Shown: piece after piece, positions 31,792-43,743 of the stretch
How the letters are laid out: each line of letters begins with the position of its first letter
Numbering within the stretch: position 1 is the first letter of the stretch
DNA from: Mycoemilia scoparia
Lineage: Eukaryota > Kickxellomycota > Kickxellomycetes > Kickxellales > Kickxellaceae
Direction: 5' to 3'
Assembly: GCA_027575805.1 (NCBI GenBank)
Contig: JANBPU010000001.1
Location: forward strand, 62,001-126,000
DNA: 64,000 nt
The notes under the pieces: model-generated
The model's database searches: none
The model's input: the letters and a program-made list of their open reading frames with translations, nothing else
What the model was told of the DNA's origin: nothing
Program-made: the position numbers and the translations under genes

Positions 31792-34560
31792 CTAAACTAT
31801 TGTTGACGGAAAGCCACTGAACTTTATGGTATTTTGCTGGTGTCCAAGCGAACTGTGATCATATCCCAGCTTAATCAAGAGACGAACAGCACTCTTTGTG
31901 GGGTTGGAAATCTCAAGCTTCTGTGTCACTATTTCTTGAGGACCAAGGTTTTGACCAGAAGCAGGATGAATGGTTAGCTGCTGAGTTTTTGGGACTGCAG
32001 CTTGGAATGTCAAACTGCTTATTGAATCTGAATCGGATACATTTGTAAATACTACTTCGATATTGACTGCGTCGCTATCATACACAGTTTTAGTTGGCTT
32101 GAGCGAGATCGAAACCCCATTTCCGCTATATGCTTCATATGTTTTTCCAAATCCTTCGGGGTCAGTTTCTTCGGGCTCTTGTAAAACGTCTAGAGTAGCT
32201 GGCTGGTTATTAATGCTAGACAGACTGGTGTCGCCGAGTAGGTCAGCCAGCGATCCAACAGCATCCCCAGGGGCCTTCTGCTTAGATGATGGTTCCCCTT
32301 GGTTAGTAGACTGCTGAGGCACATCGTCGCCCAAAAGATCAAGAAGATCTGCAGCTGCAGAGCTGGTATTCTTGGATGGGACCTCAGCGCCAAAAAGAGT
32401 CGATGTGGCCATAGTATTAGGTGATTTCAACATTGCAAGATCACGCATCCGAATAGCGGCTGGGTTAAGACAATCAGGGTCGAATCCTTCTTCAGGATAT
32501 TCAGGAGGAGGCATCCTATCAATAACACCGTCACGTACTCCATCCAATGCTGGACGTAAAAGGGCTTCAAGCTCAACAGCTCGGGTTTGGGTTTCCGTAT
32601 CATCGTTAGTTCTTAGGCTATTGACAATTGCATTGATATCTTTAGTTGCAGAGGGATAAGCGCAAAAACGGCCAGTAAGCTTTGCAAGAGCCGTCACAAC
32701 AAAATGGCTAATCATATTTGTTGCAACCGGTGAATTGGATATAGACTTTATCAAATGCACAACCTCCACTGGTTTTGGAACTTGGAGCTGTATGCCATCA
32801 GGATCGGCCTGAGTGGCCTTGGTCGAGCTCAAAGCACCAAGACCATCCAAGTCATCAACAGACCTGCCGGAAGATGAAGCGTCACCGATTAAAAGGTCAC
32901 CATATTCGCCGATGAGCCAAACACCAAGAAGTACCAGTTTTTCTTCTTTGATGTCCTGTGTAAGCAATGTGTAACAGCGACGAACAGCATATCTCTGCAT
33001 GCCTTCATCACACTTTGCAGTAATCAAACGAATCATGCGGAATAGATTAGCAGCGCTAAGATGGTTTCCAGCAAGCTTGGCAATGGAAATATATGTGTCA
33101 AGTTGCCATTGGAGATCGGGGCCAAACAGGGTCGCTGCGGCAACAAGTTTATGTGTCATTTGTGGTAGGAAATCAGTATCTGCCGAGGGGATAAAATCTA
33201 GAAGCTCCTTAACCATTGCACGAACGTTGTGTTTGTTTATTAGAGCAAAGCTAAGATCAAGAGCACGACGACAAATGCTTATATCAGGGTCTCTGAGGCA
33301 TTGTAGAACAGTAGCCCTATGTCTCTGTACAGCAGAGCCCTCGGCTATGACAGCCTGAGACAGTGTGGATAATGCAACGTAGCGAATATTATTGTCGCGA
33401 TGGCTGAGGAACTTTCCCAAAAGGTTAATGGCCAGGCTGCGCAATGCTCCATCAGATGGTGTTGACAAAATTGTGACAGCGCATTCGTATAGCACAGCTG
33501 TTCCTACATTTTTCGAGCTGTCAGTCTGGGTAGCAACAAGTGTGAGGACATCATTAATCTGTTCAGCAACATCAGCATCCTGCGAGAGAATCCTAAGAAG
33601 CTTAAGGTAGGAGACCTGGAGGAACGGGTCTACGACGCCACCGACTTCATATTCTGGAGAGCTACCGCTTGCCAGCAACGTCTTTAACTGCCGAATGATA
33701 ATTGGAATAAGCTTTGTGATCTCCTCAAGACCAGCTGGGTTGGTTGTACAAATCTCAATGGCTAAAGAAATACCAGTTTGCTGCACAGCGTGGTTCTTGT
33801 CGCTGATGAGCGATTTTACATGGCCAATAAAGGTGTCCTGTAATTCTGGAACACGGCGAATTATACGCAAAGCAGCTAATGCGGCCTTCTTTCTGATGTA
33901 ACTCCGTGATGAACTCAACAGCCTTTCAACCTCGTCGACAAGATCATTACAAACCTCTGGGGAAGCAACGTTCGAAAGCGTGCATAATGCAATACCGATG
34001 ATAAATTCATCCGTGTTGTTCATGTCACTAAAACAAGGCCCAAACTGCATTAGCCAATAACCCTTATAAATATAGTCGTGGCGGATGGATGATTAGTGTT
34101 TACATACCTTTGCAGAGAGTTGGTGAGGAGGGTTAGGATCTCTTGCTTTTCATCCAAAAGGACCTGGGTGCCCAAGTAACCCACTCTTTTATCGGAAAAC
34201 CTTGAGCTGGCAGACAACTTTAGGCACTCCAGCTGGCCAAAGCGAACTGGATACCCAAGTAAATAAATATACAATAGCTTCTGTACATTAACAAATCGCG
34301 CATCCTGCGAATCCTCTTCCTTGAAGGAGGAACGGATAGCAGCAGATTCCTTTTGAATGACTGCTCTTTCGTCGGCTGCAGTGGTGCTACAACGGACAGC
34401 TCTAATCAGATCTGCCAGATGCGAATAATAAAAATGTAATGAATTAGAGTTATGCGTATGAATTAAAGATGTTATACGGTTAGAAATGCACTCATTCTTA
34501 ACACGATGAGGAAATGTATTGTTGAACTTTGTGTATACCTTTGAGGCGAAAGAAAGACAT
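31792..34560 (-). CDS. APL4: AP-1 clathrin adaptor complex gamma-adaptin
   Basis: Three exons: 34560-34539, 34411-34108 and 34027-31792 (853 aa). It is the large gamma subunit of AP-1, which packages cargo into clathrin vesicles between trans-Golgi and endosomes. The 22-nt first exon joins to give MSFFRLKDLIRAVRCSTT, the canonical adaptin start. Then come ADERAVIQKESAAIRSSFKE and LLYIYLLGYPVRFGQLEC, an armadillo-like trunk (DPDISICRRALDLSFALINK), a disordered hinge at ~570-640 and a C-terminal gamma-ear domain (ISLKPTKTVYDSDAVNIEV to FSGFPSTIV). The hinge has LLDLLGDD and LADLLGD, clathrin-box-like. An in-frame ATG at 34689 would add 43 residues unlike any adaptin and is not preferred. Confidence 0.94.
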
Positions 34561-34823
34561 TTGCTTAGAGTCTGTCGAAGGAGGGAGAAATGGTGTGGGT
34601 ATTCTATATGTATGAGGAAAGACTGGCAGAAGCCATGAAATGCAAACTATCTTGGCAAAGCTACCAAGTGTCTCAACAGACAGCGCCATGGCATGTGTTT
34701 GGCTTTGTGATGGTTTGCCTTGCTGATTACAAAATTAACCGGGCATGAGAATTAACTTGGCTCCAACATCAGGATCAGTGTCTTGAGTTGTCGCATACAC
34801 TCTAAACACACAGTGAGCAGAAT

Positions 34824-34966
34824 AGTATCCTCTAAAAGGGCAGTACCAGGACATTCCTTTGTATACCGCCCAATCATTGCTGAAACTCCAGCTAAAACGT
34901 ATTGTTTATGGGCTAATTCACAGGGAACGTGTGAGGGTATCCGTCTGTTCCCTTTTAGAGGATACT
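34824..34966. repeat. Family-B MITE with perfect 17-bp terminal inverted repeats
   Basis: Left end AGTATCCTCTAAAAGGG (34824-34840) and right end CCCTTTTAGAGGATACT (34950-34966) are exact reverse complements enclosing 143 bp. The interior resembles the other B copies (TATTGTTTATGGGCTAATTC). It has no coding capacity, so it is a non-autonomous DNA-transposon derivative. Confidence 0.85.
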
Positions 34967-34974
34967 ACTACTCT

Positions 34975-35090
34975 ACAAATTGACAGGTTCTCCCTCAAAG
35001 GTGTACCAGAATGATACCTTGGATAACAGCCAATAATCTGCCAGACTCTAGCTAAAGTGTATAGCTTATGGGCTACTTTGTAGGGAATAT
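34975..35090. repeat. Family-B element, degenerate, abutting an A element
   Basis: Words GGTTCTCCCTCAAAGGTGTA, GGATAACAGCCAATAATCTG and TATAGCTTATGGGCTACTTT match, in either orientation, the B copies at 13398 and 57500. Confidence 0.6.
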
Positions 35091-35229
35091 ATGGGTAGTT
35101 ATTTTTGAAGGACTAAGTTTTACTAGTAGGCCAGTTTCAGCTTGCATACTAATCACCATATATTTTCATTGACCAATGCTTCATTATGCACTATCTGCAT
35201 TTAGCCCTTCAAAAATAATCACTCATATG
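35089..35229. repeat. Family-A MITE-like element, copy 3
   Basis: Ends ATATGGGTAGTTATTTTTGA and TTCAAAAATAATCACTCATA are inverted repeats. The interior TTTTACTAGTAGGCCAGTTT is shared with copies at 5451 and 60672. Confidence 0.75.
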
Positions 35230-38200
35230 AGGGCACCAGTCTGTTCCTCTTCGATTGAGAACTTGCTAACTATTGGCCAACAAAGCCTGTATTTTTGGTA
35301 CACAGTTTAAGAAATGTAGGAATCAAGTCGTCAAATGGATTTAATCAGCATCCAGCATTCATATTCAAAAAGCAGAGTCCGAAGGTGATATCACAAAGAA
35401 CAAAAGGGCATTGTTCCTCCAAATGAAGAAACCAGTCCTAGCTGATGGCTTTGGCTGCCTTTTTGGTACATTGAAGATGAAGGGCCACACACATAACATG
35501 GAAATTCGCATATTGTTCTGGGCGCACGTAAACAATAGGCCAATATTGCCAATGGTCCAACAAACCCGCTTTGCCTTTAACATTAAACCACGGAAATTCA
35601 TTTATGGATAACAGAAACTACCAAGTCCAGGTGTATTTTTTGGGGACTGATATTTTTGGCATATTTGCCGACAATTTAAAAACAAGATGGGGTTGTATGC
35701 TGTCTAAGAATAACATTGCTGATGCAATCAAGCTCAAGGCCACTCGCACAAAGGATAACATCAGCATCGCCAGATTCCATTGGCACTGCCCCTTTGTTGT
35801 GTTTATGGTTAGGTGATATTCTGCAGAAGCTGCTTCTAAGGGCACATTGTTCCCTTTATAACATGCATTCCAAGGCAGACACAAATGTTAATTAAAAGTG
35901 CAGAGATTGGGGTCAAATATATCCTATTCAAATAGCCATGCTTATCAGAATCTTTGGTTAATGCGCATGCATACTGTGGTTTGTTAGTGGCCATCTTGTT
36001 AAGATGACGATGGTAGTGGTACCAGCTGTTATAGAATAATCTAGGGGCAGAGGCAAGGTGGGAAGATGCAAAGCAGATAAAGCTTTGTTTTCCAAGCAAT
36101 GCCTGAACATTAGGAGGAGCAATAGTGGCAGCTGAACAGGCAAAATAGGGTTAGGAAACAATGGCGATTGGTGTGTGAGATTTGAATTTTAATGGTATCG
36201 TATCAATGCCAGAGACATAATCAAAATCAAAAGCCAAGTTGCAAGGCGGTGGATAAATATGGAGCTGAATCACACCAGCCATGGCTAGTCACTTGCCATC
36301 GAAACAATAGCGGATTTCTAAGCCACACTTCGATCTGCTTTAATAAGGTTAGTTTTGCCAAAAGCGAAGAGACGTTACCTTGGTTTGTGGAAAGGATGCC
36401 ATTAGACGCGGGAGCAGCAGTAGCGATATGTTGCTACCACGTCATGCCCAGCGGCCTCATCGCCATTTTCACGGCGTCGTTATCTGGGTATTTTCTGGGA
36501 GCGGGAGTGAGTAGTCTTGAAGAGCCAGGCAGGCGTATGCGGTGGTGCAGCTTTGTGGAAGGAGTTTTGTTCCTCAAGACAAAGACAAAATATCTTTGTG
36601 ACCAAATGATTTTATGCATCAGAATATATGAGTTTGTTTATAATGGCGGGGAAGTCGCAAAGAGCAACAATAGTGTAACAGGAAGCAGCGCACATTTGCC
36701 TAAATTGCCAGATTATGATAGAGCGCCGCCATGTCTTGTGAGAACCTGAAAATACCATACATTTGACTCTGGCAGTGTTCTATTGTGCCGTGTACTTAAA
36801 AGGAAATATTGGGCATGTCATGCCTACATCACTTGAGCAGCCAATGTTGTGATTTTGGCAGAGCAAGATACCACACGCGCGGGGGTATTTTCTGGCTTGA
36901 TTGAATATATGTGCTCGTGCATTCCTTGCCTTTTTCGTCTTGGCGGTGGCTCGCAATGCCAGGGTAAGGGTGCGTTTAGGGCTTGGTGGAATGGCTTCTC
37001 CACAGCGTTTGCTACTGCTGTCCTGGCTTTGAGCGCCTGGTCACGGCCAAAGTGCCATCATTCTCCTGCCACCTTTGGCGGGAGATGTTGCCAAAGGCCC
37101 AGGAGCATGGGCGAAAGACCAAATATCCGCCCAGAGCCTGGCCGTGGGCTTTCCGTGCACCCAGACTTGGCCAGCCGACGCATGCTGCCAATCCGATCAC
37201 TCCACGCACGATTCTGGTGCTGATCGTCGCCATATGTCCCAAACATGCCATGGTAGCAAAGGCGTGTCCATGATGACAGCATCATGATACTTGAGTCTAT
37301 AAGGGCTGGAGGTGGGTGAGTCACAATGAAACAAACGACTTCGAATACGCTGTGGGAACAGGTGGCTCACACACAGACAAAGGAAATGTCTGTCCATTGG
37401 CTTACACAAAGTCGCCATTGATTATGGATATGGGGGATGGCCAATACAGAGGCCGTGTAAGCCTGTGGTTATTACAGCAAGATATTCGTAAGCGCAAGAC
37501 TTGCCCAATAAGGGTGGTTCGGTCACGCAGTTTTGCCCGCGAAGGTGCGAGAAACTTCAGCGTTTGCGCAAGGCCTCTCTCTCTCCAGTGAAATGGCTAC
37601 AGCGGCGGAAAATATTGAGGGCGTCGGCTGCGACAGGGCGGATGGCAGAGATAGAGAAGCGTGATAAGCAAAGGAAGCCTTTGCTTCAGTGGAGCCGTAA
37701 AAGCAGTGGTTGAGGGGAGGTCTAGTACAAACTAGAAACATTGCTTCCGGCTAGGCTGCTATTGGCGAAGGGCAGTGTGGTGCATTAATGCGTGACCCGG
37801 TGAGCTGGGCTTCCAATGAAGCAAAAGACAAGTCATGGAATGGCCCCAAGCTTACTGCTAGGGGGTTCTCTGGGCGGCCGGATAGTAGTGAGCCATATAG
37901 AGAAGCTGTCAGAGCTGCGGAGGAGGGTTGGAGGGAAATAATCACAGGTGGCTTTTCAGTGTCTGTCTCCCTCCCTGGCTGTAGGCTGGTCCTGCTTTTG
38001 GCTGTCAGTCGCAATAGAGCAGGCTTGCTTGGAGAAAGAACAAGCGCCTATGTTATCCAGTATTGGCAATGTGCTATGGGACCTCCTCTCCACAGTCGTC
38101 CATCGCTTGGTCTGCTTTTGAAAAGCCAGTGTGCGCACTGGGCTGGTGCTATTTTCAGCACATGAGGGAAATCCGCTCTGCCTTGCCGTGATGGATGGCT

Positions 38201-38236
38201 CGACATACATGCCGCACGCATTCCCTTGCTGTTGTG

Positions 38237-38243
38237 TATAAAT
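38237..38243 (+). promoter_or_regulatory. Candidate TATA box of the Ran1-like kinase
   Basis: TATAAAT lies just before the point where the plus strand becomes strongly pyrimidine-rich and G-poor (about 38300). If used, the transcript starts ~1.7 kb before the kinase ATG. Confidence 0.35.
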
Positions 38244-38299
38244 TCCAATAGGCTCCCTGCCTGCCAAACACTGCCCACGAGCTTTAACTGTTCTTGAAA

Positions 38300-39961
38300 T
38301 TTGCTTTTCGCAGCTCTCGCTTGCCTACCTGCTACACTTTAGACTTGCGGAGTGCGACTTTTCTTTCTCTCTACTCTTTTCTATCCTCTACTTTCGTTTC
38401 CTTCTTTCCTAGCCTTTCGCGCCTCCGGCCGGTTAGCCTGCTGCAACTTCGACGTTACTTTCTTGCCTGAGCAGTCTACTTGCATACAAGCGCTTTCTAC
38501 CTCGCCCCAATACACCTGTTGTCGCTGCTGTTGCAGAACTACACCGCAGGCTTTGCAACTTGTCTCGGCAAAGGGCCTTCAAGCCAATCTATTTTAGCCT
38601 TTCGTATCCTTTTGAAACAATCAAAAAGGTCAGCATCATTTCCTACCCACCTTTGCTCACACAGCTTGTAATATATGCTACTGCTCATCAGTATCATCAC
38701 CTTTTTATATTGGCCTGTCTTGCACATACAACCTCTTTTCTTCGTGCCTGTCTAAACACTCAATTATATATATTTGTATTTATTTGTAGTCTGGGCTGCC
38801 CATCGCATTGCCAAAGTCTGTTCTTTCAGCGAGCTCATCCAGAAACCCTTCTTGCTAAAAGCGCTAACAGCCCTGTTATACCCGCTTTTCTGATACCTAT
38901 TCGCTGTTAGTCACCTTTGACAGACTTAGTGCCGATTCTTACTTTCTTATTCTGTGCACACTTTGTTCGCTCCAGCAGATTCTCCTCACCACTGTTGTAA
39001 GGACACAGGAGCGTTGTATAGCAGTTGCCTTACTTGAAAGTAGTACAATAGCCGGTCTAGATTGCCAGACAGAGCACATAACAACCAATACAACTACCGC
39101 CAGCCTCTGTTGTCTATTGTCGACAAGCCCCGCAGCTAGCATTGTTGCCAGCTTTCCTGACCGAGTAGTAGTGTGTACAGCAAAAAACATAAAGCAAAAA
39201 CTTCTCCCCAAAAAGTGAACGATCTTGGTTGAGGTCTTTGCTCTCAAAACAAGAAAGCTCACGCCAAAAACACCTGACTTCGTTACTCTCAGCCTGAAAA
39301 GCTTCCACTCTCAGTAGTGTAGCGTGCCTTTTACTACCTCGATACATCCTGTTCATATAATCGCCCCCTGCTAACCGCACTGTTTATAGCCAGCTCCTCT
39401 ACAAACGTCTATCGTATTTTGACTATACAAACATACATTTACTACCACCTATCGTACATTTGCTCCTTAAGCTCTTTGAAATGTCTCTTTAATTATATAC
39501 ACAGAAATAACGTATAAACCCGTCTATCTCGATCAACATTAAAGAGCGAGCCGGACAAACATCTTTTCACCAACCTTTAACACAACCAATCGAAATATGA
39601 ACATAGCAGAACACAGCATACACAACGGTATTTTCTGTTGTTAAACCTCTACCTCCACCACTCCATCAACACACTCTACACTTTAAATTATACGCAACTC
39701 AAATCTCGTCGCAAGTCTAGCCAGCCTTATTTGTCGACATTTGCCGCGTAACTGTATTACTACTCTACTACCAACAAACCACATCTTTTTAACATTATTG
39801 CTACTTACATCCCCGCCTATATATCAAACTCTGTACCATAGAACTTTCAAATACTGCCATAAATAGCCCTAGCATATTTCTATTGTACCAGCCTTTCTTG
39901 ATTGCGCTGCGCCAGTTTCCATAGTGAACACCCAAGATCTAACATTGACCATTGTTTTCCC
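38300..39961 (+). promoter_or_regulatory. Long G-poor, CT/CA-rich leader of the Ran1-like kinase
   Basis: About 1.66 kb of plus-strand sequence rich in C, T and A and poor in G runs up to the kinase start. This strand asymmetry is typical of fungal 5' untranslated leaders. Upstream ATGs are few for its length. Those that open short frames include 38675-38755 (26 codons plus stop), 39481-39492 (ATG TCT CTT TAA) and 39597-39644 (15 codons plus stop). They could make translation conditional. Introns in the leader cannot be excluded. Confidence 0.5.
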
Positions 39962-42742
39962 ATGGCCGCTCTAGTTGGAACTCCCTTTGCATCCAAGCAA
40001 CCAGTTGCTCAGAGAGAGCCTGGATATAGCACCAGGCTCCCCTGGAGACGCAATCACCACCACTCTGGCGATTTTAAGGCTGGTTTAACCAGTGTCGCAA
40101 ATAATGCATCACACGCGCAAACTAAAACTGATAACAATAAATCTATTTCCAACAACCGCAAGCGTCCAAATATCCGTATCAACACTCATGTCGGGGGCTC
40201 CAAAGTAAACGCAGCCTACCCTCCAGTCCATCCATCTTCTAAGCAGATCAAGCATCCATATGTCTCCTCGACCTTTGAGGACAACGATGTTACCCTTTTG
40301 CGAAGTGGACTTTCATGTCTTCTCAATGGTGGACCTCCTGGTAGGTATAACCCAGAACGCCAAGTATCACGTAACTTTGATGGAAACTCGATATACCGCA
40401 CACCTCATCCAAGAACTCCCATGATCTTTACCCCTGGTCCAAGTGTCACTACTCCTGGTCACGTTAAGCTTGACCAACTCCCATACTCGCTTGGTGAGAT
40501 TGTAGTCGATCCAAACACTGGTAACACATACGAGCTCATTGGTGTTCTTGGACAGGGCTCTTATGCCTTTGTGTATCAAGCACGTTGCGAAGATGATGGA
40601 AGTATCTATGCTCTCAAGTGCCTAAGCAAAGCCAACCTCACTCAAAACCAGAAAGAGATGCTCCGTATCGAGGTTGATCTACATCAAGCAGTATCTCCAC
40701 ATCCCCATATTGTTCGTCTCTACTCTAGCTTTGAGAACCACGACTTTATGTTTTTGGTGATGGAGCGTATTGCGGGACATGATTTGTACGAGTACTTGAC
40801 CAAGCACCCACGTTACAATAATACCGACTACGAAAAACATCGCTTTGAAAAAGGTATTCGCTTTTTTGAGCAGATGGTTGAAGCTGTCAAGCACATTCAC
40901 GCATCCAAGGTATACCATCGTGACCTCAAGCCCGAGAACTTCATTGTTACTCCAAATGGCACGCTGAAATTGACTGATTTTGGTCTTTCAACAAAGGAGC
41001 GCTCTTCAGAAGTCTTTGAATGTGGAAGCCGTCCATACATGAGCTTTGAAAATCGCAATGGTGGCCTTCCCGATATCGGTTCATCTCAATATGGTCACCC
41101 AGAATCATACTCTCCCCGTCTGTCTGATGTATGGGCCCTTGGAATCCTATTCATCAACCTGATGTTTGTTGAGTCCCCTTGGAAGGACCCATCCGTAGAA
41201 ACCGATTTTCAGTTCGAAGGATTCATACGCGAGGGCTCCTCTTACCTTCATAAGCGTTTCCCCAAGTGTCCTCGTGAGATTTGTGACTTTTTGTGTACCC
41301 GTGTATTTTGTCCAGAAAGCCAGCGTTGCAGTGTCATTGATCTTAAACAGTGGGCTAGAACCATTGGAAACTTCTTTTCGCTTTCCTATAAGGATTCTGC
41401 AAGCACTCTTGTCCCTAAGATTGGTCATAATTTTGGTCACAGTTACAAGAAATCTGACTGGGGCCACCAGCATACTGAGGCCATGGTGAATGTCGGCAAT
41501 ATATCTCCTCCTTCCAAAGTGTTGTCTAGCCACATTAAAAAGTCAAAGAATATTGGTGGTACATTTGCTGTCACCCCGGAGTATTCGACCATTGGTAGTC
41601 ACGCAGACAAGGACAAATGCAAGGAAGCTCCAAATGCTTATGGGAAAGATGGATGCGCGATTCCGATTCCTGGGAAGTTGTTGGAAGATGTCGAAATAGC
41701 AAAAAAGAAGTCTGCATTGTCTACATCCGTTCCTGCTTTCTTGTTTAGCAAGATCATGCCGGCTTCAAAGGTTGCTGCTGCCCAAAAGGCTATGCCTCGC
41801 GACTTCAAGGCTCCCCAGAGACACTTTTCGCCCGAGATCCAATCCCGTGTTACCTCCATTTCCGGAGATAATGGCAACGGTGTTTATATACGTGACAGCG
41901 GCATGAACTCATTTGAAGATGTCAACAGCTCCGAATGGTCGCTTGTAAACGCTGAAACATCGGGGTCAAGGGTCAGCTCGGATAATTACGACATATTTGA
42001 AATGGATGATGAAGAGGAAATGGACTTCTCAGTTCCCATTTGTTTTGACCAAGCGCCAGTTCCCATCCGCCGCCAATCAGATGAGACGCTTTCCGAGGAG
42101 CGACCCACAAGCAAGTATCACGCTGTCCCTAAGCAGACCAATGGCGAGAAGGGTCATTCTTCAGGTTACAGCAACCCGCCTTCGCTCACTAATACGCTCA
42201 CATCTTCTCACATGGATCATGAAGACGCACTGTCTCACTGGCCACCCAAGCTGTCTTCAAACTTCATGCATGCCAATGCGGTTGACGAGGTTATCCAAGC
42301 AGAGTCCAGCAATCGCAGAGCCCAAGAGGGTGTTAACGAAGTGATCGACCGCCTATCATCTCTTGATGTTGTTGGTCATGGTAAATTCCATAACCCAAAC
42401 AACGCTAGTAGGGGTATGGTAGAGCCACTTCCGACCACCAAGTCCTGTAGTTCAGCAAAGACGCTTACCTCTGGAAGTGGACCGCTATCTAGCACCTTCT
42501 TTGCACCGTCGAACTTTGATTGGGCTGATGATGTTGACTATGGAGTCCCACAGCAAACTGATGATGAAGACATATTCCATCTTGAGTTTGGTGAAGAGGA
42601 CCAAGTGGCACAAACAGCAACTGCGTCACATCCCCCTATCGAGAAGTGGGAATACCTACAGAGCAATGGTGGTGACATCAAGAGCCATAGTAATAAAGGT
42701 CTTCTGGGCCATTCTGGCCTTAAGCACAGAAGCCTTGTTTGA
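39962..42742 (+). CDS. Ser/Thr protein kinase, Ran1/Pat1-Ksp1 type
   Basis: Single exon, 926 aa from the ATG at 39962. The kinase domain spans ~188-500: loop LGQGSYAFVYQA, lysine ALKCLSKANL, catalytic loop YHRDLKPENFIV at ~318, DFGLS at ~338, then SDVWALGILFINLMFVESPW and the C-lobe end CPREICDFLCTRVF. The long aE insert (KHPRYNNTDYEKHRFEKGIR) and the missing APE (RPYMSFENRNG) place it with Ran1/Pat1, Ksp1, Sks1 and Vhs1. Those kinases link nutrient state to meiosis, filamentous growth or autophagy. The ~180-residue N-terminus and ~420-residue C-terminus are mostly disordered, with acidic DDEEEMDF and EEDQ patches. The N-terminal start is the first ATG in frame after the long leader. Confidence 0.88.
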   Translation: MAALVGTPFASKQPVAQREPGYSTRLPWRRNHHHSGDFKAGLTSVANNASHAQTKTDNNKSISNNRKRPNIRINTHVGGSKVNAAYPPVHPSSKQIKHPYVSSTFEDNDVTLLRSGLSCLLNGGPPGRYNPERQVSRNFDGNSIYRTPHPRTPMIFTPGPSVTTPGHVKLDQLPYSLGEIVVDPNTGNTYELIGVLGQGSYAFVYQARCEDDGSIYALKCLSKANLTQNQKEMLRIEVDLHQAVSPHPHIVRLYSSFENHDFMFLVMERIAGHDLYEYLTKHPRYNNTDYEKHRFEKGIRFFEQMVEAVKHIHASKVYHRDLKPENFIVTPNGTLKLTDFGLSTKERSSEVFECGSRPYMSFENRNGGLPDIGSSQYGHPESYSPRLSDVWALGILFINLMFVESPWKDPSVETDFQFEGFIREGSSYLHKRFPKCPREICDFLCTRVFCPESQRCSVIDLKQWARTIGNFFSLSYKDSASTLVPKIGHNFGHSYKKSDWGHQHTEAMVNVGNISPPSKVLSSHIKKSKNIGGTFAVTPEYSTIGSHADKDKCKEAPNAYGKDGCAIPIPGKLLEDVEIAKKKSALSTSVPAFLFSKIMPASKVAAAQKAMPRDFKAPQRHFSPEIQSRVTSISGDNGNGVYIRDSGMNSFEDVNSSEWSLVNAETSGSRVSSDNYDIFEMDDEEEMDFSVPICFDQAPVPIRRQSDETLSEERPTSKYHAVPKQTNGEKGHSSGYSNPPSLTNTLTSSHMDHEDALSHWPPKLSSNFMHANAVDEVIQAESSNRRAQEGVNEVIDRLSSLDVVGHGKFHNPNNASRGMVEPLPTTKSCSSAKTLTSGSGPLSSTFFAPSNFDWADDVDYGVPQQTDDEDIFHLEFGEEDQVAQTATASHPPIEKWEYLQSNGGDIKSHSNKGLLGHSGLKHRSLV

Positions 42743-43743
42743 TTAAAGCGGTCTTTCGTGGAGTAGAATATCATCTAAGCAATTGAGCCGATTTGATATC
42801 ACGTTTCCTTATGTTGCATTATTAGCTAGTTATCAGTTTAATATCCTGTGTGGTAAAAAATATTCCAGCAAAAAAACCCTTATTTAAAAACCTCAAGTAT
42901 AATCGCAAAATTCTGTTTTGACAGTCTATAAGATCATTCACAAAACTTATTTAAACGCCAATCTCTTTCTCTTTTTAGTCAAACTAATGCCATTTTACCT
43001 AGCCTATGCCATTTTTGTTTTTAAATAAAGCCATATTAATGACCACTGTAAAAACCATAGTCGGCACTTATTTACTATAGCTTCAGTCAAAGCATGAATG
43101 ATTGGGAGTTTGATTTTCGTGTAGTATAGCATTTTAAACACTCGGTTTATGTTTAGTATCAAATTTTGTCTATTGCAGAAGTTTTCAACAAAGTAATAAC
43201 AAAGTCATCTGTCTGGATTTTAGGGCCATCTTTCAGCATCTGACCAAGGGTCCGTTATCATAGAATTCTCATACAAAAACTCCACTAATTAAAGGCTTTT
43301 GGCTAGTTTTAACAAACACAAACTAGAATAATAAAGTTCATTTTGAAATAGGGTGATTACTTTTGAAGGGTGATCACTCATTTGACTGCGATTGCGCCTA
43401 TAATCGTTGGCCACCAAAAAAGTATCCTTTAAAAATAACCACCTGTATGTTAGAAATTCGATGCTGTGAATGGCAACAGAAAGTACTTATTTTAATGGGT
43501 GTGCATTTTTATTGGATAAACAAAAAGGTTGAGAAATGTCTATAGAATAATGTAGTCATTTTTACACGAGGACTTAGTTTAGTGGGCAGTTTACAAGTAC
43601 AAATACGAAGACATATCATGAAAAAGCATGTCAATGCGATGAAAAATAACAATATGGATGTAGATGACGATATACAAGTATTGCTGGGGTTGATGGTGTG
43701 TGGTCAATTTAATATGTGGTAGGATGTTTAGTATAATTGCAAA
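42743..43743. other. Convergent intergenic region with one family-A element
   Basis: Between the convergent 3' ends of the kinase and the TVP38 gene. It holds an A copy at 43349-43449; no gene seen. Confidence 0.5.
43349..43449. repeat. Family-A MITE-like element, copy 4
   Basis: TACTTTTGAAGGGTGATCAC at the left and AGTATCCTTTAAAAATAACC at the right. The core CTATAATCGTTGGCCACCAA is shared with copies at 47690 and 59968. Confidence 0.65.

Larger units (their letters stand above)
34561..38300. other. Gene-free region with MITE cluster and GC-richer segment
   Basis: Lies between the divergent gamma-adaptin and Ran1-like kinase genes. 34824-35229 is a cluster of B and A elements. From about 36300 to 38200 the DNA is visibly richer in G+C than other spacers and has overlapping open frames on both strands (for example 36192-36749 and 37788-38165), none with a domain or credible splice sites. 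It may be distal regulatory DNA of the kinase. Confidence 0.45.

Noticed and set aside
34561..34689. 43-residue N-terminal extension of gamma-adaptin from the ATG at 34689
   Set aside because: In frame, but adaptins start at the MSFFRLK-like position. The extension is not adaptin-like and is probably leader.
36192..38267. Overlapping open frames up to 185 codons in the GC-richer spacer
   Set aside because: Frames overlap on both strands, Cys/Arg/Ser-biased, without domain, plausible splicing or conserved-looking segment.
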